64,000 bases of DNA from Kitasatospora terrestris (GTDB taxonomy: Bacteria > Actinomycetota > Actinomycetes > Streptomycetales > Streptomycetaceae), in contig NZ_BAABIS010000001.1 in assembly GCF_039542905.1 (NCBI RefSeq), forward strand, positions 620,001 to 684,000, in the 5' to 3' direction. A model generated the notes under the pieces. The model was not told where the DNA came from. It did no database searches and worked only from the letters and a program-made list of their open reading frames with translations. A program made the translations under genes and the position numbers. Below are positions 1 through 12,491 of this stretch, piece after piece (within the stretch, counting starts at the first letter, position 1; every line of letters begins with the position of its first letter).

Positions 1-31
1 GTCCGAGTGCCGCCCCGGTGGGTGGTGGCGG

Positions 32-619
32 CTACTCGTCCGCCACCCGGACCTCCTGGAGCAGGCCCCAGGTGAAGTCGGCCGTGCAGGAGTGCAGTCG
101 CCCGTCCGTGTCCGGCGCCTGAAGGTCCAGCTGGAAGCGGGTGGGCGCGGTCCCTTCCCGCGGTACGGCGGACGGGAACGCGGCACCAACGTCGTCCGGC
201 ACGCAGGTCCAGGGCGCCAGGTCGACGAGCGTGCGCAGCGCAGGCACCGGGGAGCCGGGCGGGCGGACCAGCCATTCGTTGAGCAGGGGTGCGCCGAGCT
301 CCGCCGGTCCGAGCAGCACTTCGAAGCGGAGCTCGGGCCAGAGCGAAAGGGCCCACTGGTGGGCGGTGCAGTCGAGGTCGCCGATGCGCCGCGCCGCGGT
401 GGCGCCCGGCGGTCCGAGCACTGCGGTGTACCGAGCACCACCGCGCGGGAAGCGGGGCGCGCGGATCATCGCCTGCCAGCGCTTGTTCGCCTCCCGCAGC
501 TCGGCCCGGGTGGCGCCCAGCCGGAGCACCGCGTCCTCCACCAGGGCCGGTTGGAAGTCGGCCATCCGGCGGAGCAGGACGAGTTGGAGCTCGGTGGCCC
601 CGAAGCCGTTGATCGCCAT
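32..619 (-). CDS. hypothetical protein
   Basis: A 195-residue protein with no domain I recognise. It begins MAINGFGATELQ, carries a helical stretch rich in Arg, Glu and Leu (roughly residues 20-50) and a C-terminal half rich in Trp and Pro. There is no signal peptide or membrane segment. A GTG two codons upstream (at 625) is an alternative start, and neither has a clear ribosome binding site. It is divergent from metH, with about 210 bp between the genes. I assign no function; coding is supported by typical actinomycete codon bias and lack of a better ORF on the other strand. Confidence 0.6.
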   Translation of the reverse strand: MAINGFGATELQLVLLRRMADFQPALVEDAVLRLGATRAELREANKRWQAMIRAPRFPRGGARYTAVLGPPGATAARRIGDLDCTAHQWALSLWPELRFEVLLGPAELGAPLLNEWLVRPPGSPVPALRTLVDLAPWTCVPDDVGAAFPSAVPREGTAPTRFQLDLQAPDTDGRLHSCTADFTWGLLQEVRVADE

Positions 620-831
620 GACCACAGGTTACGGGCGCGTCAGCAACGGATGCCGAGCGTGCGGTGGATGCGGCTGAGTACGGCCTCCATGACCCGGAGC
701 GGTCCCGACTCGCGGCGGTCCGAGTACCGAATGCCGGACGCTCCGTCAGCGCGGCGGCCCGAAGACGTACGCTGACCGTTCGCGTCCGTCCGGACGCGTA
801 GCCGACAGCCGTCGCACCCAGGGAGCCTGCC

Positions 832-3800
832 ATGGCCGCACTCGTCCCCCCTGCCCAGCAACTGCGCGCGGACGCGCTGCGCGAGGCGCTCGCCACCCGT
901 GTCGTCGTCGCCGACGGCGCGATGGGCACGATGCTCCAGGCGCAGGACCCGACGCTGGAGGACTTCCAGCAGCTCGAGGGCTGCAACGAGATCCTGAACG
1001 TCACCCGCCCGGACATCGTGCGCTCGGTGCACGAGGCGTACTTCGCGGTCGGCGTGGACTGCGTGGAGACCAACACCTTCGGTGCGAATCGCACGGCGCT
1101 GGGGGAGTACGACATCCCCGAGCGGATCTTCGAGCTGTCCGAGGCGGGCGCGCGGATCGCCCGCGAGACGGCGGACGCCTTCGGCGCCGAGGACGGCCGG
1201 CAGCGCTGGGTGCTGGGCTCGATGGGCCCGGGCACCAAGCTCCCCACCCTCGGCCACACCACCTTCGAGGTGCTGCGCGAGGGCTTCAGGCTGAACGCGG
1301 CGGGCCTGATCGCCGGCGGCGCGGACGCGCTGCTGGTGGAGACCAGCCAGGACCTGCTGCAGGTCAAGGCCGCGGTGTCCGGGGCGCAGCAGGCGATGCG
1401 CGAGTACGGACTGCGGTTGCCGCTCACCGTCCAGGTGATGATGGAGACGACCGGGACCATGCTGCTGGGCTCGGAGATCGGTGCGGCGCTGACCGCGCTG
1501 GAGCCGCTGGGCATCGACTTCATCGGTCTGAACTGCGCCACCGGCCCGGCCGAGATGAGCGAGCACCTGCGCTACCTGGCGAAGAACGCCCGGATCGGCC
1601 TGTCCTGCATGCCGAACGCGGGCCTGCCGGTGCTGACCAAGAACGGCGCGCACTACCCGCTGAGCCCCGAGGAGCTGGCGGACGCGCACGACGCCTTCAC
1701 CCGGGAGTACGGCCTGTCGCTGGTCGGCGGCTGTTGCGGCACCACCCCCGAGCACCTGCGCCGGGTGGTCGAGCGGGTCCAGGGCCGGCCGATCGCCGTC
1801 CGCGACCCGCAGCCCGAGCCGGCCGCCGCCTCGCTGTACCAGCCGGTGCCGTTCCGCCAGGACACCTCGTACCTGGCGATCGGCGAGCGGACCAACGCCA
1901 ACGGCTCGAAGAAGTTCCGCGAGTCGATGCTGGCGGGTGACTGGCAGGCCTGCGTGGAGATCGCCCGCGAGCAGATCCGCGAGGGCGCCCACCTGCTGGA
2001 CCTGTGCGTGGACTACGTCGGCCGCGACGGCGTCGCGGACATGAAGGAGATCGCCGCCCGGCTGGCGACCGCCTCCACCCTGCCGATCGTGCTGGACTCC
2101 ACCGAGCCCGAGGTGCTGCGGGCCGGCCTGGAGCACCTCGGCGGCCGCGCGGTGCTCAACTCGGTCAACTACGAGGACGGCGACGGGCCCGAGACCCGGT
2201 TCGGCCGGATCGCCGCGCTGGCCCGGGAGCACGGCGCCGGCCTGATCGCGCTGACCATCGACGAGGAGGGCCAGGCCCGCACCGCGGAGAAGAAGGTCGC
2301 GATCGCCGAGCGGCTGATCGAGCAGCTGACCGGCGAGTACGGCGTCGACGAGGGCTCGATCCTGGTCGACTGCCTGGCCTTCACCCTGGGCACCGGCCAG
2401 GAGGAGTCCCGCCGGGACGGCATCGAGACCATCGAGGCGATCCGCGAACTGAAGCGCCGTCACCCGGCGGTGCAGACCACGCTGGGCCTGTCCAACATCT
2501 CCTTCGGCCTCTCCCCGGCCGCCCGCGTGGTGATCAACTCGGTCTTCCTCAACGAGTGCGTGGAGGCCGGCCTCGACTCGGCGATCGTGCACGCGGCGAA
2601 GATCCTCCCCGTGGCCCGGATCCCCGAGGAGCAGCGCCAAGTCGCCCTGGACCTGGTCTACGACCGGCGCACCGAGGACTACGACCCGCTGCAGAAGCTG
2701 CTCCAGCTCTTCGAGGGCGTCAGCTCGGCGTCGGTGAAGGCGTCCAAGGCCGAGGAGCTGGCGGCGCTGCCGCTGGAGGAGCGCCTGCAGCAGCGGATCA
2801 TCGACGGTGAGCGGGGCGGCCTGGAGGCCGACCTGGACGAGGCGCTGACCACCCGTCCGGCGCTGGAGATCATCAACCAGACCCTGCTGAGCGGCATGAA
2901 GGTGGTCGGCGAGCTGTTCGGCTCCGGCCAGATGCAGCTGCCGTTCGTGCTCCAGTCCGCCGAGGTGATGAAGGCCGCGGTGGCGCACCTGGAGCCGCAC
3001 ATGGAGAAGTCCGACGCGGACGGCAAGGGCACCATCGTGCTGGCCACCGTGAAGGGCGACGTCCACGACATCGGCAAGAACCTGGTCGACATCATCCTGT
3101 CCAACAACGGCTACAACGTGGTCAACCTGGGCATCAAGCAGCCGGTCTCGGCGATCCTGGAGGCCGCGCAGGAGCACAGGGCGGACGTGATCGGCATGTC
3201 CGGCCTGCTGGTGAAGTCCACGGTGATCATGAAGGAGAACCTGGAGGAGCTGAACCAGCGCGGCCTGGCCGCCGACTTCCCGGTGATCCTCGGCGGCGCG
3301 GCGCTGACCCGCGCGTACGTGGAGCAGGACCTGCACGCGATCTACCAGGGCGAGGTCCGCTACGCCCGGGACGCCTTCGAGGGCCTGAAGCTGATGGACG
3401 CCCTGGTCGCGGTCAAGCGCGGGGTGCCCGGCGCGGCCCTGCCGGAGCTGCGGCAGCGGCGGCACGCCAGGGTCGAGGTGGAGGAGCCGGAGGAGGTCAA
3501 CCTCGGGCAGATCCGCTCGGACGTGGCGGTGGACAACCGGCTGCCCGCCCCGCCGTTCTGGGGCGACCGGATCGTCAAGGGCGTCCCGTTCCAGGACTAC
3601 GCCACCTGGCTGGACGAGGACGCGCTGTTCAAGGGCCAGTGGGGTCTGAAGGCGGCCCGCTCCGGCGGCCCCTCGTACGAGGAGCTGGTGGAGACCGAGG
3701 GCCGGCCGCGGCTGCGGATGTGGCTGGACCGGCTGCAGACCGAGGGCTGGCTGGAGCCGGCCGTGATCTACGGCTACTTCCCGGCCAACTCCAAGGGCGA

Positions 3801-4332
3801 CGACCTGATCGTCTACAGCGAGGACGGCTCGGAGCGCACCCGCTTCACCTTCCCGCGCCAGCGGCGCGGACGGCGGCTGTGCCTGGCGGACTTCTTCCGC
3901 CCGGAGGAGTCGGGCGAGCGGGACGTGGTGGCCCTGCAGGTGGTCACCATGGGCAACCGGATCTCCGAGGCCGCCAACGAGCTGTTCGCCGCCAACTCCT
4001 ACCGCGACTATTTGGAGCTGCACGGACTGTCGGTGCAGCTGGCCGAGGCGCTGGCCGAGTTCTGGCACGCCCGGGTCCGCTTCGAGCTGGGCTTCGGCGA
4101 CGAGGACCCGCAGGACGTGCGCGACATGTTCGCCCTGAAGTACCGGGGCGCGCGCTTCTCGCTCGGCTACGGCGCCTGCCCGGAGCTGGAGGACCGCGCC
4201 AAGATCGCCGAGCTGCTGAGGCCGGAACGGATCGGCGTGGTGCTCTCCGAGGAGTTCCAGCTGCACCCCGAGCAGTCCACCGACGCGATCGTCATCCACC
4301 ACCCCGAGGCGAAGTACTTCAACGCCCGGTGA
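832..4332 (+). CDS. metH: cobalamin-dependent methionine synthase MetH
   Basis: Transfers the methyl group of 5-methyltetrahydrofolate to homocysteine through methylcobalamin, in the cytoplasm. All four modules are visible in 1166 residues. The homocysteine/zinc domain has Cys ligands in NCATGP (about residue 235) and GGCCGT (about 297). The pterin domain starts near GERTNANGSKKF (about 350). The B12 cap and Rossmann domain carry DVHDIGKN (about 742, the axial His) and SGLLVKS. The C-terminal AdoMet reactivation domain ends near HHPEAKYF. Length is slightly shorter than the E. coli enzyme, as usual for actinobacteria. The ATG at 832 follows a GGGAG-type binding site. I saw no cobalamin riboswitch in the ~200 bp upstream. 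It is primary metabolism and forms the left edge of the NRPS cluster. Confidence 0.97.
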   Translation: MAALVPPAQQLRADALREALATRVVVADGAMGTMLQAQDPTLEDFQQLEGCNEILNVTRPDIVRSVHEAYFAVGVDCVETNTFGANRTALGEYDIPERIFELSEAGARIARETADAFGAEDGRQRWVLGSMGPGTKLPTLGHTTFEVLREGFRLNAAGLIAGGADALLVETSQDLLQVKAAVSGAQQAMREYGLRLPLTVQVMMETTGTMLLGSEIGAALTALEPLGIDFIGLNCATGPAEMSEHLRYLAKNARIGLSCMPNAGLPVLTKNGAHYPLSPEELADAHDAFTREYGLSLVGGCCGTTPEHLRRVVERVQGRPIAVRDPQPEPAAASLYQPVPFRQDTSYLAIGERTNANGSKKFRESMLAGDWQACVEIAREQIREGAHLLDLCVDYVGRDGVADMKEIAARLATASTLPIVLDSTEPEVLRAGLEHLGGRAVLNSVNYEDGDGPETRFGRIAALAREHGAGLIALTIDEEGQARTAEKKVAIAERLIEQLTGEYGVDEGSILVDCLAFTLGTGQEESRRDGIETIEAIRELKRRHPAVQTTLGLSNISFGLSPAARVVINSVFLNECVEAGLDSAIVHAAKILPVARIPEEQRQVALDLVYDRRTEDYDPLQKLLQLFEGVSSASVKASKAEELAALPLEERLQQRIIDGERGGLEADLDEALTTRPALEIINQTLLSGMKVVGELFGSGQMQLPFVLQSAEVMKAAVAHLEPHMEKSDADGKGTIVLATVKGDVHDIGKNLVDIILSNNGYNVVNLGIKQPVSAILEAAQEHRADVIGMSGLLVKSTVIMKENLEELNQRGLAADFPVILGGAALTRAYVEQDLHAIYQGEVRYARDAFEGLKLMDALVAVKRGVPGAALPELRQRRHARVEVEEPEEVNLGQIRSDVAVDNRLPAPPFWGDRIVKGVPFQDYATWLDEDALFKGQWGLKAARSGGPSYEELVETEGRPRLRMWLDRLQTEGWLEPAVIYGYFPANSKGDDLIVYSEDGSERTRFTFPRQRRGRRLCLADFFRPEESGERDVVALQVVTMGNRISEAANELFAANSYRDYLELHGLSVQLAEALAEFWHARVRFELGFGDEDPQDVRDMFALKYRGARFSLGYGACPELEDRAKIAELLRPERIGVVLSEEFQLHPEQSTDAIVIHHPEAKYFNAR

Positions 4333-4334
4333 AA

Positions 4335-4351
4335 CCCGGCGGCCGGCCGGG
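4335..4351 (+). terminator. possible metH terminator hairpin
   Basis: Directly after the metH stop, CCCGGC and GCCGGG can pair around a 5-base loop. The stem is short and there is no U tract, so this is only a weak candidate for separating metH from the NRPS operon that starts 130 bp further on. Confidence 0.3.
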
Positions 4352-4464
4352 CGGAAGCTGCCGCTCGGTCGCCGCCGGTGCTGCCGATCGACGGACGTCC
4401 CGTCTTCTACCTTCGTGACATCGTGCGCGGTCATCAGAGTACCGCCGCAAGCAAGGTGGGATTC

Positions 4465-4959
4465 GTGAGCGCTCTTTTCGATGATGTGAACGGCGAATTC
4501 CTCGTCCTGGTGAACGACGAGAACCAGCACTCGCTGTGGCCCGCGCCCGTCGGCGTCCCGGCCGGGTGGAAGACCGTGCACGGCCCTGACCGTCGGCAGA
4601 ACTGCCTGGACTACGTGGACCGGCACTGGACGGACATGCGTCCGGCGTCGCTGGCCGACGCGGTCGACGGGGCCGGGGTCTCCGGTGCGCCCGGCGATCC
4701 CGCCGGCCGGGTGGCGGCCCACTTCGCCGAGATGCTGGGGCTCGACACGGTCGGCGTCGACGACGACTTCTTCGAGCTCGGCGGCCACTCGCTGCTGGCC
4801 ACCCGGGTGCTCAACCGGCTCAAGGACGAGTTCGGGGTCGAGCTGGCCCTGCAGACGATGTTCGAGAACCCCACGCCGGCCGAGCTCGCCGCGCAGCTCA
4901 AGGGCGCCCGCCGGGCCCGCCCCGCGCTGCGGCCGAGCACGGCGGGCGCGGCCTCGTGA
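4465..4959 (+). CDS. MbtH-like protein fused to a peptidyl carrier protein
   Basis: Residues 1-65 are an MbtH domain, the small chaperone/activator of NRPS adenylation domains: NDENQHSLWP, PAGW and the C-terminal CLDYVDRHWTDMRP are all present. Residues 80-150 are a carrier domain with the phosphopantetheine motif LGGHSLL (Ser109). MbtH is normally free or fused to A domains; a direct MbtH-PCP fusion is unusual. I chose the GTG at 4465 because AAGGTGGG precedes it by a few bases and because the MbtH domain begins right there; an upstream ATG at 4378 has no binding site. First gene of the plus-strand operon; its stop overlaps the next start (GTGA). Inference: it supports and receives the amino acid from the stand-alone A domain two genes on. 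Confidence 0.9.
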   Translation: MSALFDDVNGEFLVLVNDENQHSLWPAPVGVPAGWKTVHGPDRRQNCLDYVDRHWTDMRPASLADAVDGAGVSGAPGDPAGRVAAHFAEMLGLDTVGVDDDFFELGGHSLLATRVLNRLKDEFGVELALQTMFENPTPAELAAQLKGARRARPALRPSTAGAAS

Positions 4960-5669
4960 CCGCTCCGCGGACCGTTCTGGCGCTGGAGTTCCGCGGTGTG
5001 GGCGACACGGCGGACTTCGGTTTCCTCGCGGCGCCGGGTGGACCGGTCGACCTGGTGCGGGTCGACCCGCTGGTCCACCACATCGAGCACCCCCTCCTGC
5101 TGACCGAGCACGCCCGGCTGATCCTCGACGCCCTGCCCGCCGCCCCCGATCTGGTCCTCGCCTACTGCGGCACGGCGGCACTCGGCCTGCACATCTGCTC
5201 CGTCGCCGGGACGCCGGCGGTCCTGGTGGACCCCTACCCGGTGACCGCGGCCGATCTGCGCAAGGACTTCGCGCGGCTGTGCGCCTCCAGCGGTATCGAT
5301 CCGGCCGGTCTCCTCGACCCGGAGCGGGAGCCGGACGTGGCGCGCTGGGAGTCGGCACTGCTCGGCTCCCGGGACAGCATGGCCGAGCAGTACGGCGGGG
5401 ACGACGAGGCGTACGAGCTGGTCGACGACCTGCTGGACCGCTACTGCGGCTGGCTGAGGTTCCTGCGCGCGAGCATGACCGCCGGGCCCGCGGCCACCGG
5501 CGGGGGGATCAGCGTGATCACCGCCCGGCCCCACCCGGTGCTGACGCCCCTGCTCACCGCCCCGGCGGCGGCCCGGATCCACCGGGTCGAGGCCGAGGGC
5601 GGCCTCCTCGACTCTCCTCAGGTCCGCAAGCTGCTCTCGGCCGCCGTCCACGGGCAGGAGGGGACATGA
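4956..5669 (+). CDS. thioesterase-like alpha/beta hydrolase, unusual
   Basis: A 237-residue protein whose size, position and layout resemble NRPS type II thioesterases, but with atypical active-site surroundings. Where a TEII has GHSMG it reads AYCGTAALG, and where the catalytic His lies near the C-terminus it reads HRVEAEGGLLDSP. The start GTG overlaps the preceding stop, and the stop overlaps the ATG of the A domain gene (ATGA), so translation is coupled. It may edit or offload carrier-bound intermediates, or it may have lost hydrolase activity and serve as a binding partner. Family assignment is inference from context and weak motif likeness. Confidence 0.5.
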   Translation: MTAPRTVLALEFRGVGDTADFGFLAAPGGPVDLVRVDPLVHHIEHPLLLTEHARLILDALPAAPDLVLAYCGTAALGLHICSVAGTPAVLVDPYPVTAADLRKDFARLCASSGIDPAGLLDPEREPDVARWESALLGSRDSMAEQYGGDDEAYELVDDLLDRYCGWLRFLRASMTAGPAATGGGISVITARPHPVLTPLLTAPAAARIHRVEAEGGLLDSPQVRKLLSAAVHGQEGT

Positions 5670-7210
5670 GTTCCACGCAGACCCGCCGGGAGGACGGCGG
5701 CACGGCGACCGATCTGCGCGCCCTGCTGACCTCGCGGGCCCGGGCCACCCCGGACGCGCCGGCCGTCACGGCGGGCCGGACCTCGTTCACCTACCGGCAG
5801 CTGTTCGCACGGGCCGAGCGGCTCGCGGACGCCCTGGTACGGGCCGGCGCCCGGCCGGACGGCATGATCGGTGTGGCCGTCGACCGGTCGGCGGAGTCCG
5901 TGGTCGCGGTCCTCGGGACGGTGCTCTCCGGGGCCGCCTACGTTCCGATCGCCGCCGACCTGCCGGCCGACCGCGTCCGCATGATCGCCTCCGACGCCCG
6001 GCCCGTGGCCGTCACCGGTGTGGACCGCCGGGTCGCCGAGGCGGCGGGGACGGAGTTCGTGCCGGTCGACGGCGGCTCGGCGGAAGACCGCCCCGCACGG
6101 GAGCCGGCCGCCCTCCATCCGGACCACGCCGCGTACGCGATCTTCACTTCGGGCTCGACGGGGCGGCCCAAGGGCGTGGTGATCTCCCACCGCTCGGTGG
6201 TGTCCTCGACGCTGACCCGGTTCGGGGTCTACCCCGCGCCGACGACCTACGCCATGCTCGCTCCGCTCACCATCGACGCGGCCGTTGCCGGGCTGTACTT
6301 CACCCTCGCGGCGGGCGGCCGACTGCTCGTCCCCGACGAGGAGGAGATCCGCGACCCTCAACTCCTGGCCGACCTGCTGGTCGAGGAACGGGTGAGTCAC
6401 CTGGACGGCCTGCCGTCCCAGTACGCCGCCCTGCTCCGCTACCACCCGGAAGCGCTGGCCGGTCTGCGGTGCGTCGTCCTCGGCGGCGAAGCCCTGCCGC
6501 ACACCGTGGCCCGCCTGCACCTGGCCGAGGTCCCGGGTGCCGGGCTGCACAACGAGTACGGCCCGACGGAGAGCACCGTCTGGGCCACTACCCACCGGTG
6601 CAGCGAGGCGGACCCGGGGCCGCACGTCCCCATCGGCCGGGCGATTCCCGGGCTGCGCGCCGAGGTGCTGACCGGCGACCTGCGGCCTGCCGCGCCGGGC
6701 GAGGTGGGCGAGATCTACCTGTCCGGTCAGGCGCTGGCCCGGGGCTACCTGGGCCGGCCCGGGCTCACCGCGGAGCGCTTCGTGGCGCTGCCCGGACCGG
6801 ACCGGCCCGGGCAGCGGATGTACCGGACCGGCGACCTCGGCCATGTCGACGAGGCCGGCGAGCTGGTCTACCACGGACGGTCGGACCACCTGGTGAAGGT
6901 CCGCGGGTTCCGCGTCGAGCTCGGCGAGGTGGAGACCTGCCTGCTCGAACACCCCGCGGTCCTCGACGTCGCCGTCGTCCCGCACGCGGCGCGGACCGGC
7001 GTCCGCCTGGTCGCCGTCGCCGTGCTGGCCGCCGGGAGCGAACTCGGCTCCCGCGAGCTCTCCGGGTTCGCCGCGGCCCGCCTGCCCGGCTACATGGTGC
7101 CGAGCCTGTGGCGCCGGGTCGACGGCCTCCCCACCGCGGTCAGCGGCAAGGTCGACCGGCTGCTGCTGTCGTCCGAGCCCACCACCGTCGGTTCCGCGCT
7201 GCCGGCCTGA
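5666..7210 (+). CDS. stand-alone NRPS adenylation domain
   Basis: A 514-residue amino-acid-activating enzyme (amino acid + ATP to aminoacyl-AMP, then transfer to a carrier thiol). Core motifs are intact: [11 protein letters not shown] (A3), NEYGPTE (A5), YRTGD (A7), VKVRGFR (A8) and the lysine in SGKVDR (A10). No condensation or carrier domain is attached, so it must load a separate PCP; candidates are the MbtH-PCP two genes upstream and the free PCP directly downstream. Specificity residues read by eye are D-A-A-G-V-G-E-V-W. I do not recognise this code; it does not match the proline codes known to me. The ATG at 5666 overlaps the upstream stop. The dehydrogenases that follow suggest the loaded residue is desaturated. 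Confidence 0.9.
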   Translation: MSSTQTRREDGGTATDLRALLTSRARATPDAPAVTAGRTSFTYRQLFARAERLADALVRAGARPDGMIGVAVDRSAESVVAVLGTVLSGAAYVPIAADLPADRVRMIASDARPVAVTGVDRRVAEAAGTEFVPVDGGSAEDRPAREPAALHPDHAAYAIFTSGSTGRPKGVVISHRSVVSSTLTRFGVYPAPTTYAMLAPLTIDAAVAGLYFTLAAGGRLLVPDEEEIRDPQLLADLLVEERVSHLDGLPSQYAALLRYHPEALAGLRCVVLGGEALPHTVARLHLAEVPGAGLHNEYGPTESTVWATTHRCSEADPGPHVPIGRAIPGLRAEVLTGDLRPAAPGEVGEIYLSGQALARGYLGRPGLTAERFVALPGPDRPGQRMYRTGDLGHVDEAGELVYHGRSDHLVKVRGFRVELGEVETCLLEHPAVLDVAVVPHAARTGVRLVAVAVLAAGSELGSRELSGFAAARLPGYMVPSLWRRVDGLPTAVSGKVDRLLLSSEPTTVGSALPA

Positions 7211-7283
7211 CCGCGCCGCGCCGCCCGGCCAGAACCAGGAACACACCCATGCCCTGTGACAACCCTTCGGAGGTCCCGCGCCC

Positions 7284-7653
7284 ATGAACGGCCCCGCCGA
7301 CGACGCCACCCGCCCCGCCGAGGACGCCGCACCGGCGGGCGGCGAGCGGGAAGTGCCCGCGCTCGTCCTGTCCCTCGCCCGCGAGCTCGTGGAACGGGCC
7401 GACATCGGCCTCGACGACGACTTCTTCTCGGTGGGCGGGGACAGCGTCCTGGCCATGCACCTGGTCAGCCGGCTCGCCCGGCAGACCGCCCTGCGGCTGC
7501 GGGTGTCGGTGCTCTTCGCGAACCCGCGACTCGCGGACTTCGCCGCGCAGGTCGAGCAGCTGAGGGCGGCCGCGGGCGACGCCCTGGACCGGACCTCCGC
7601 CGGCTCGCTCGCCGCAGCGCTCGCCGCCCGGTCCGTCGACGGGAGCACCGTCC

Positions 7654-7664
<11 letters not shown>
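7284..7664 (+). CDS. free peptidyl carrier protein
   Basis: A 126-residue carrier with DDDFFSVGGDSVLAM around the phosphopantetheine Ser54. The core lies at residues 25-100, preceded by an acidic Pro/Ala-rich tail and followed by a Ser/Ala-rich tail. A GGAGG site precedes the ATG. It overlaps the acyl-CoA dehydrogenase gene by 11 bp. An A domain, free PCP and flavin dehydrogenase in a row is the arrangement used when an amino acid is oxidised while tethered to a carrier; this PCP is the natural platform for that reaction here. Confidence 0.93.
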
Positions 7665-11329
<3,665 letters not shown>

Positions 11330-11337
11330 GGCCGGTC

Positions 11338-12111
11338 GTGTTCAGGGAACTGCGCAAGCGCCCGGCCCCGCCGCCGGGCGCGCCCGGGCCGGAGGAGTTC
11401 ACCTGCTTCTTCCTGCACCATGCGGGCGGCTCGTCGGCCAGCTTCCTCCTGATGCAGCGCCACCTTCCGTCCGACTGGCGGCTGCGTGCCGTGGAGCTTC
11501 CGGGCCGGGGCCTGGCCTCCGACGATCCACCGTGGCGCGGCACGGCCGACGCGGTGCGGGCGCTGGCCCCGGAGCTGCTGCGGGAGGTCACCGGGCCCTT
11601 CGCGGTCTTCGGGCACAGCATGGGTGCGCTGATCGGCTACGAGCTGGTGCGGGAGCTGGTCCGGGGCGGGAGGCCGCCGGTCTGGCTCGGGGTGTCGGCC
11701 ATGCCGGCCCCGGACCTGGTGAGCACGCGTTTCCCCGACCGCCGGGACCTGTGGCCCAAGGAGCGCCTGGTCGCCTTCCTGCGCGAACTCGGCGGGACCC
11801 CGGAGGAGATGCTGGCCGACCCCGACATGGTCGACTACATGGTGGACCTGCTCCGGGCCGACCTGCGGATCGTCGACACCTACACCCATGCCGACGGCCC
11901 GCCGCTCGACGTCCCGATCAGCGTCTTCACCGGTACCGGCGATCCGTTGACCACGACACCGATGATCGACGGATGGCGGTCCCGCAGCACCCTGCCGGTG
12001 GCGTTCCACGCGCTTCCGGGCGGTCACTTCTACCTGTTCGAGGAGCCGGAGCTGTTGGCCCGGCACCTGGCCGAGGACATCGAGGCCCGACGATTGGCGG
12101 TCCAGGCATGA
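11338..12111 (+). CDS. type II thioesterase
   Basis: A 257-residue editing thioesterase that frees blocked carrier proteins from wrong acyl groups. Motifs: FFLHHAGGSS oxyanion segment, VELPGRG, nucleophile elbow FGHSMGA (Ser94), acidic residue in GTGDPL and terminal His in LPGGHFYLFE. GTG start at 11338, 8 bp after the isopropylmalate synthase stop; its stop overlaps the next ATG. This is the only canonical Ser thioesterase in the plus-strand left operon. Confidence 0.93.
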   Translation: MFRELRKRPAPPPGAPGPEEFTCFFLHHAGGSSASFLLMQRHLPSDWRLRAVELPGRGLASDDPPWRGTADAVRALAPELLREVTGPFAVFGHSMGALIGYELVRELVRGGRPPVWLGVSAMPAPDLVSTRFPDRRDLWPKERLVAFLRELGGTPEEMLADPDMVDYMVDLLRADLRIVDTYTHADGPPLDVPISVFTGTGDPLTTTPMIDGWRSRSTLPVAFHALPGGHFYLFEEPELLARHLAEDIEARRLAVQA

Positions 12112-12413
12112 TCACCGTTCACCTGACCTACGAGATCGACCCGGACCGGCTCGACGACTTCGCCGAGTACGGCCGGCGCTGGATCACGCTGGTCAACCGC
12201 CTCGGCGGCACCCACCACGGCTACTTCCTGCCGAGCGAGGGCGACAGCGATGTCGCGTACGCGCTGTTCTCCTTCGAGAGCCTGGCCGCGTACGAGCGGT
12301 ACCGCACCGCCAGCTTCGCCGACGAGGAATGCCTGGCGGCCTTCGAGCTGGCTCGCACCACCAAGTGCATCAAGCGGTACGAGCGCCGGTTCCTGGCCCC
12401 GCTCGACGCCTGA
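12108..12413 (+). CDS. NIPSNAP-family protein
   Basis: A 101-residue dimeric alpha/beta-barrel (ferredoxin-like) protein: MITVHLTYEIDPDRLDDFAEYGRRW, then THHGYFLPSEGD and a closing strand ERRFLAPLD. NIPSNAP proteins are small; in biosynthetic clusters some act as cyclases or accessory proteins, but no catalytic residue can be picked out here. Its ATG overlaps the thioesterase stop, and it is the last gene before a strong terminator, so it belongs to the operon. Function in this pathway is unknown. Confidence 0.82.
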   Translation: MITVHLTYEIDPDRLDDFAEYGRRWITLVNRLGGTHHGYFLPSEGDSDVAYALFSFESLAAYERYRTASFADEECLAAFELARTTKCIKRYERRFLAPLDA

Positions 12414-12429
12414 CGGCGGGGCCGCGCAC

Positions 12430-12479
12430 GCGAATCCCGGGCTTCCCGGCGCATCGGCGCCGGGAAGCCCGGGATTCGC
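12430..12479. terminator. bidirectional terminator, perfect 23-bp hairpin
   Basis: Two perfectly complementary 23-base arms (12430-12452 and 12457-12479) surround the loop ATCG, between two convergent genes. The stem is long and GC-rich without a clear U tract, as is common in Streptomyces, and would stop transcription from both sides: the left NRPS operon and the long minus-strand operon. Confidence 0.9.
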
Positions 12480-12491
12480 TCGTTCCGTTCG

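Noticed and set aside
620..831. Cobalamin riboswitch before metH
   Set aside because: No B12-box-like conserved segment or extended pairing could be seen in the short leader.
640..5358. 1572-codon open frame on the minus strand across metH
   Set aside because: Mirror of the metH codon pattern in GC-rich DNA: low-complexity, His/Gln/Arg/Val-rich translation without domains; metH on the other strand is certain.
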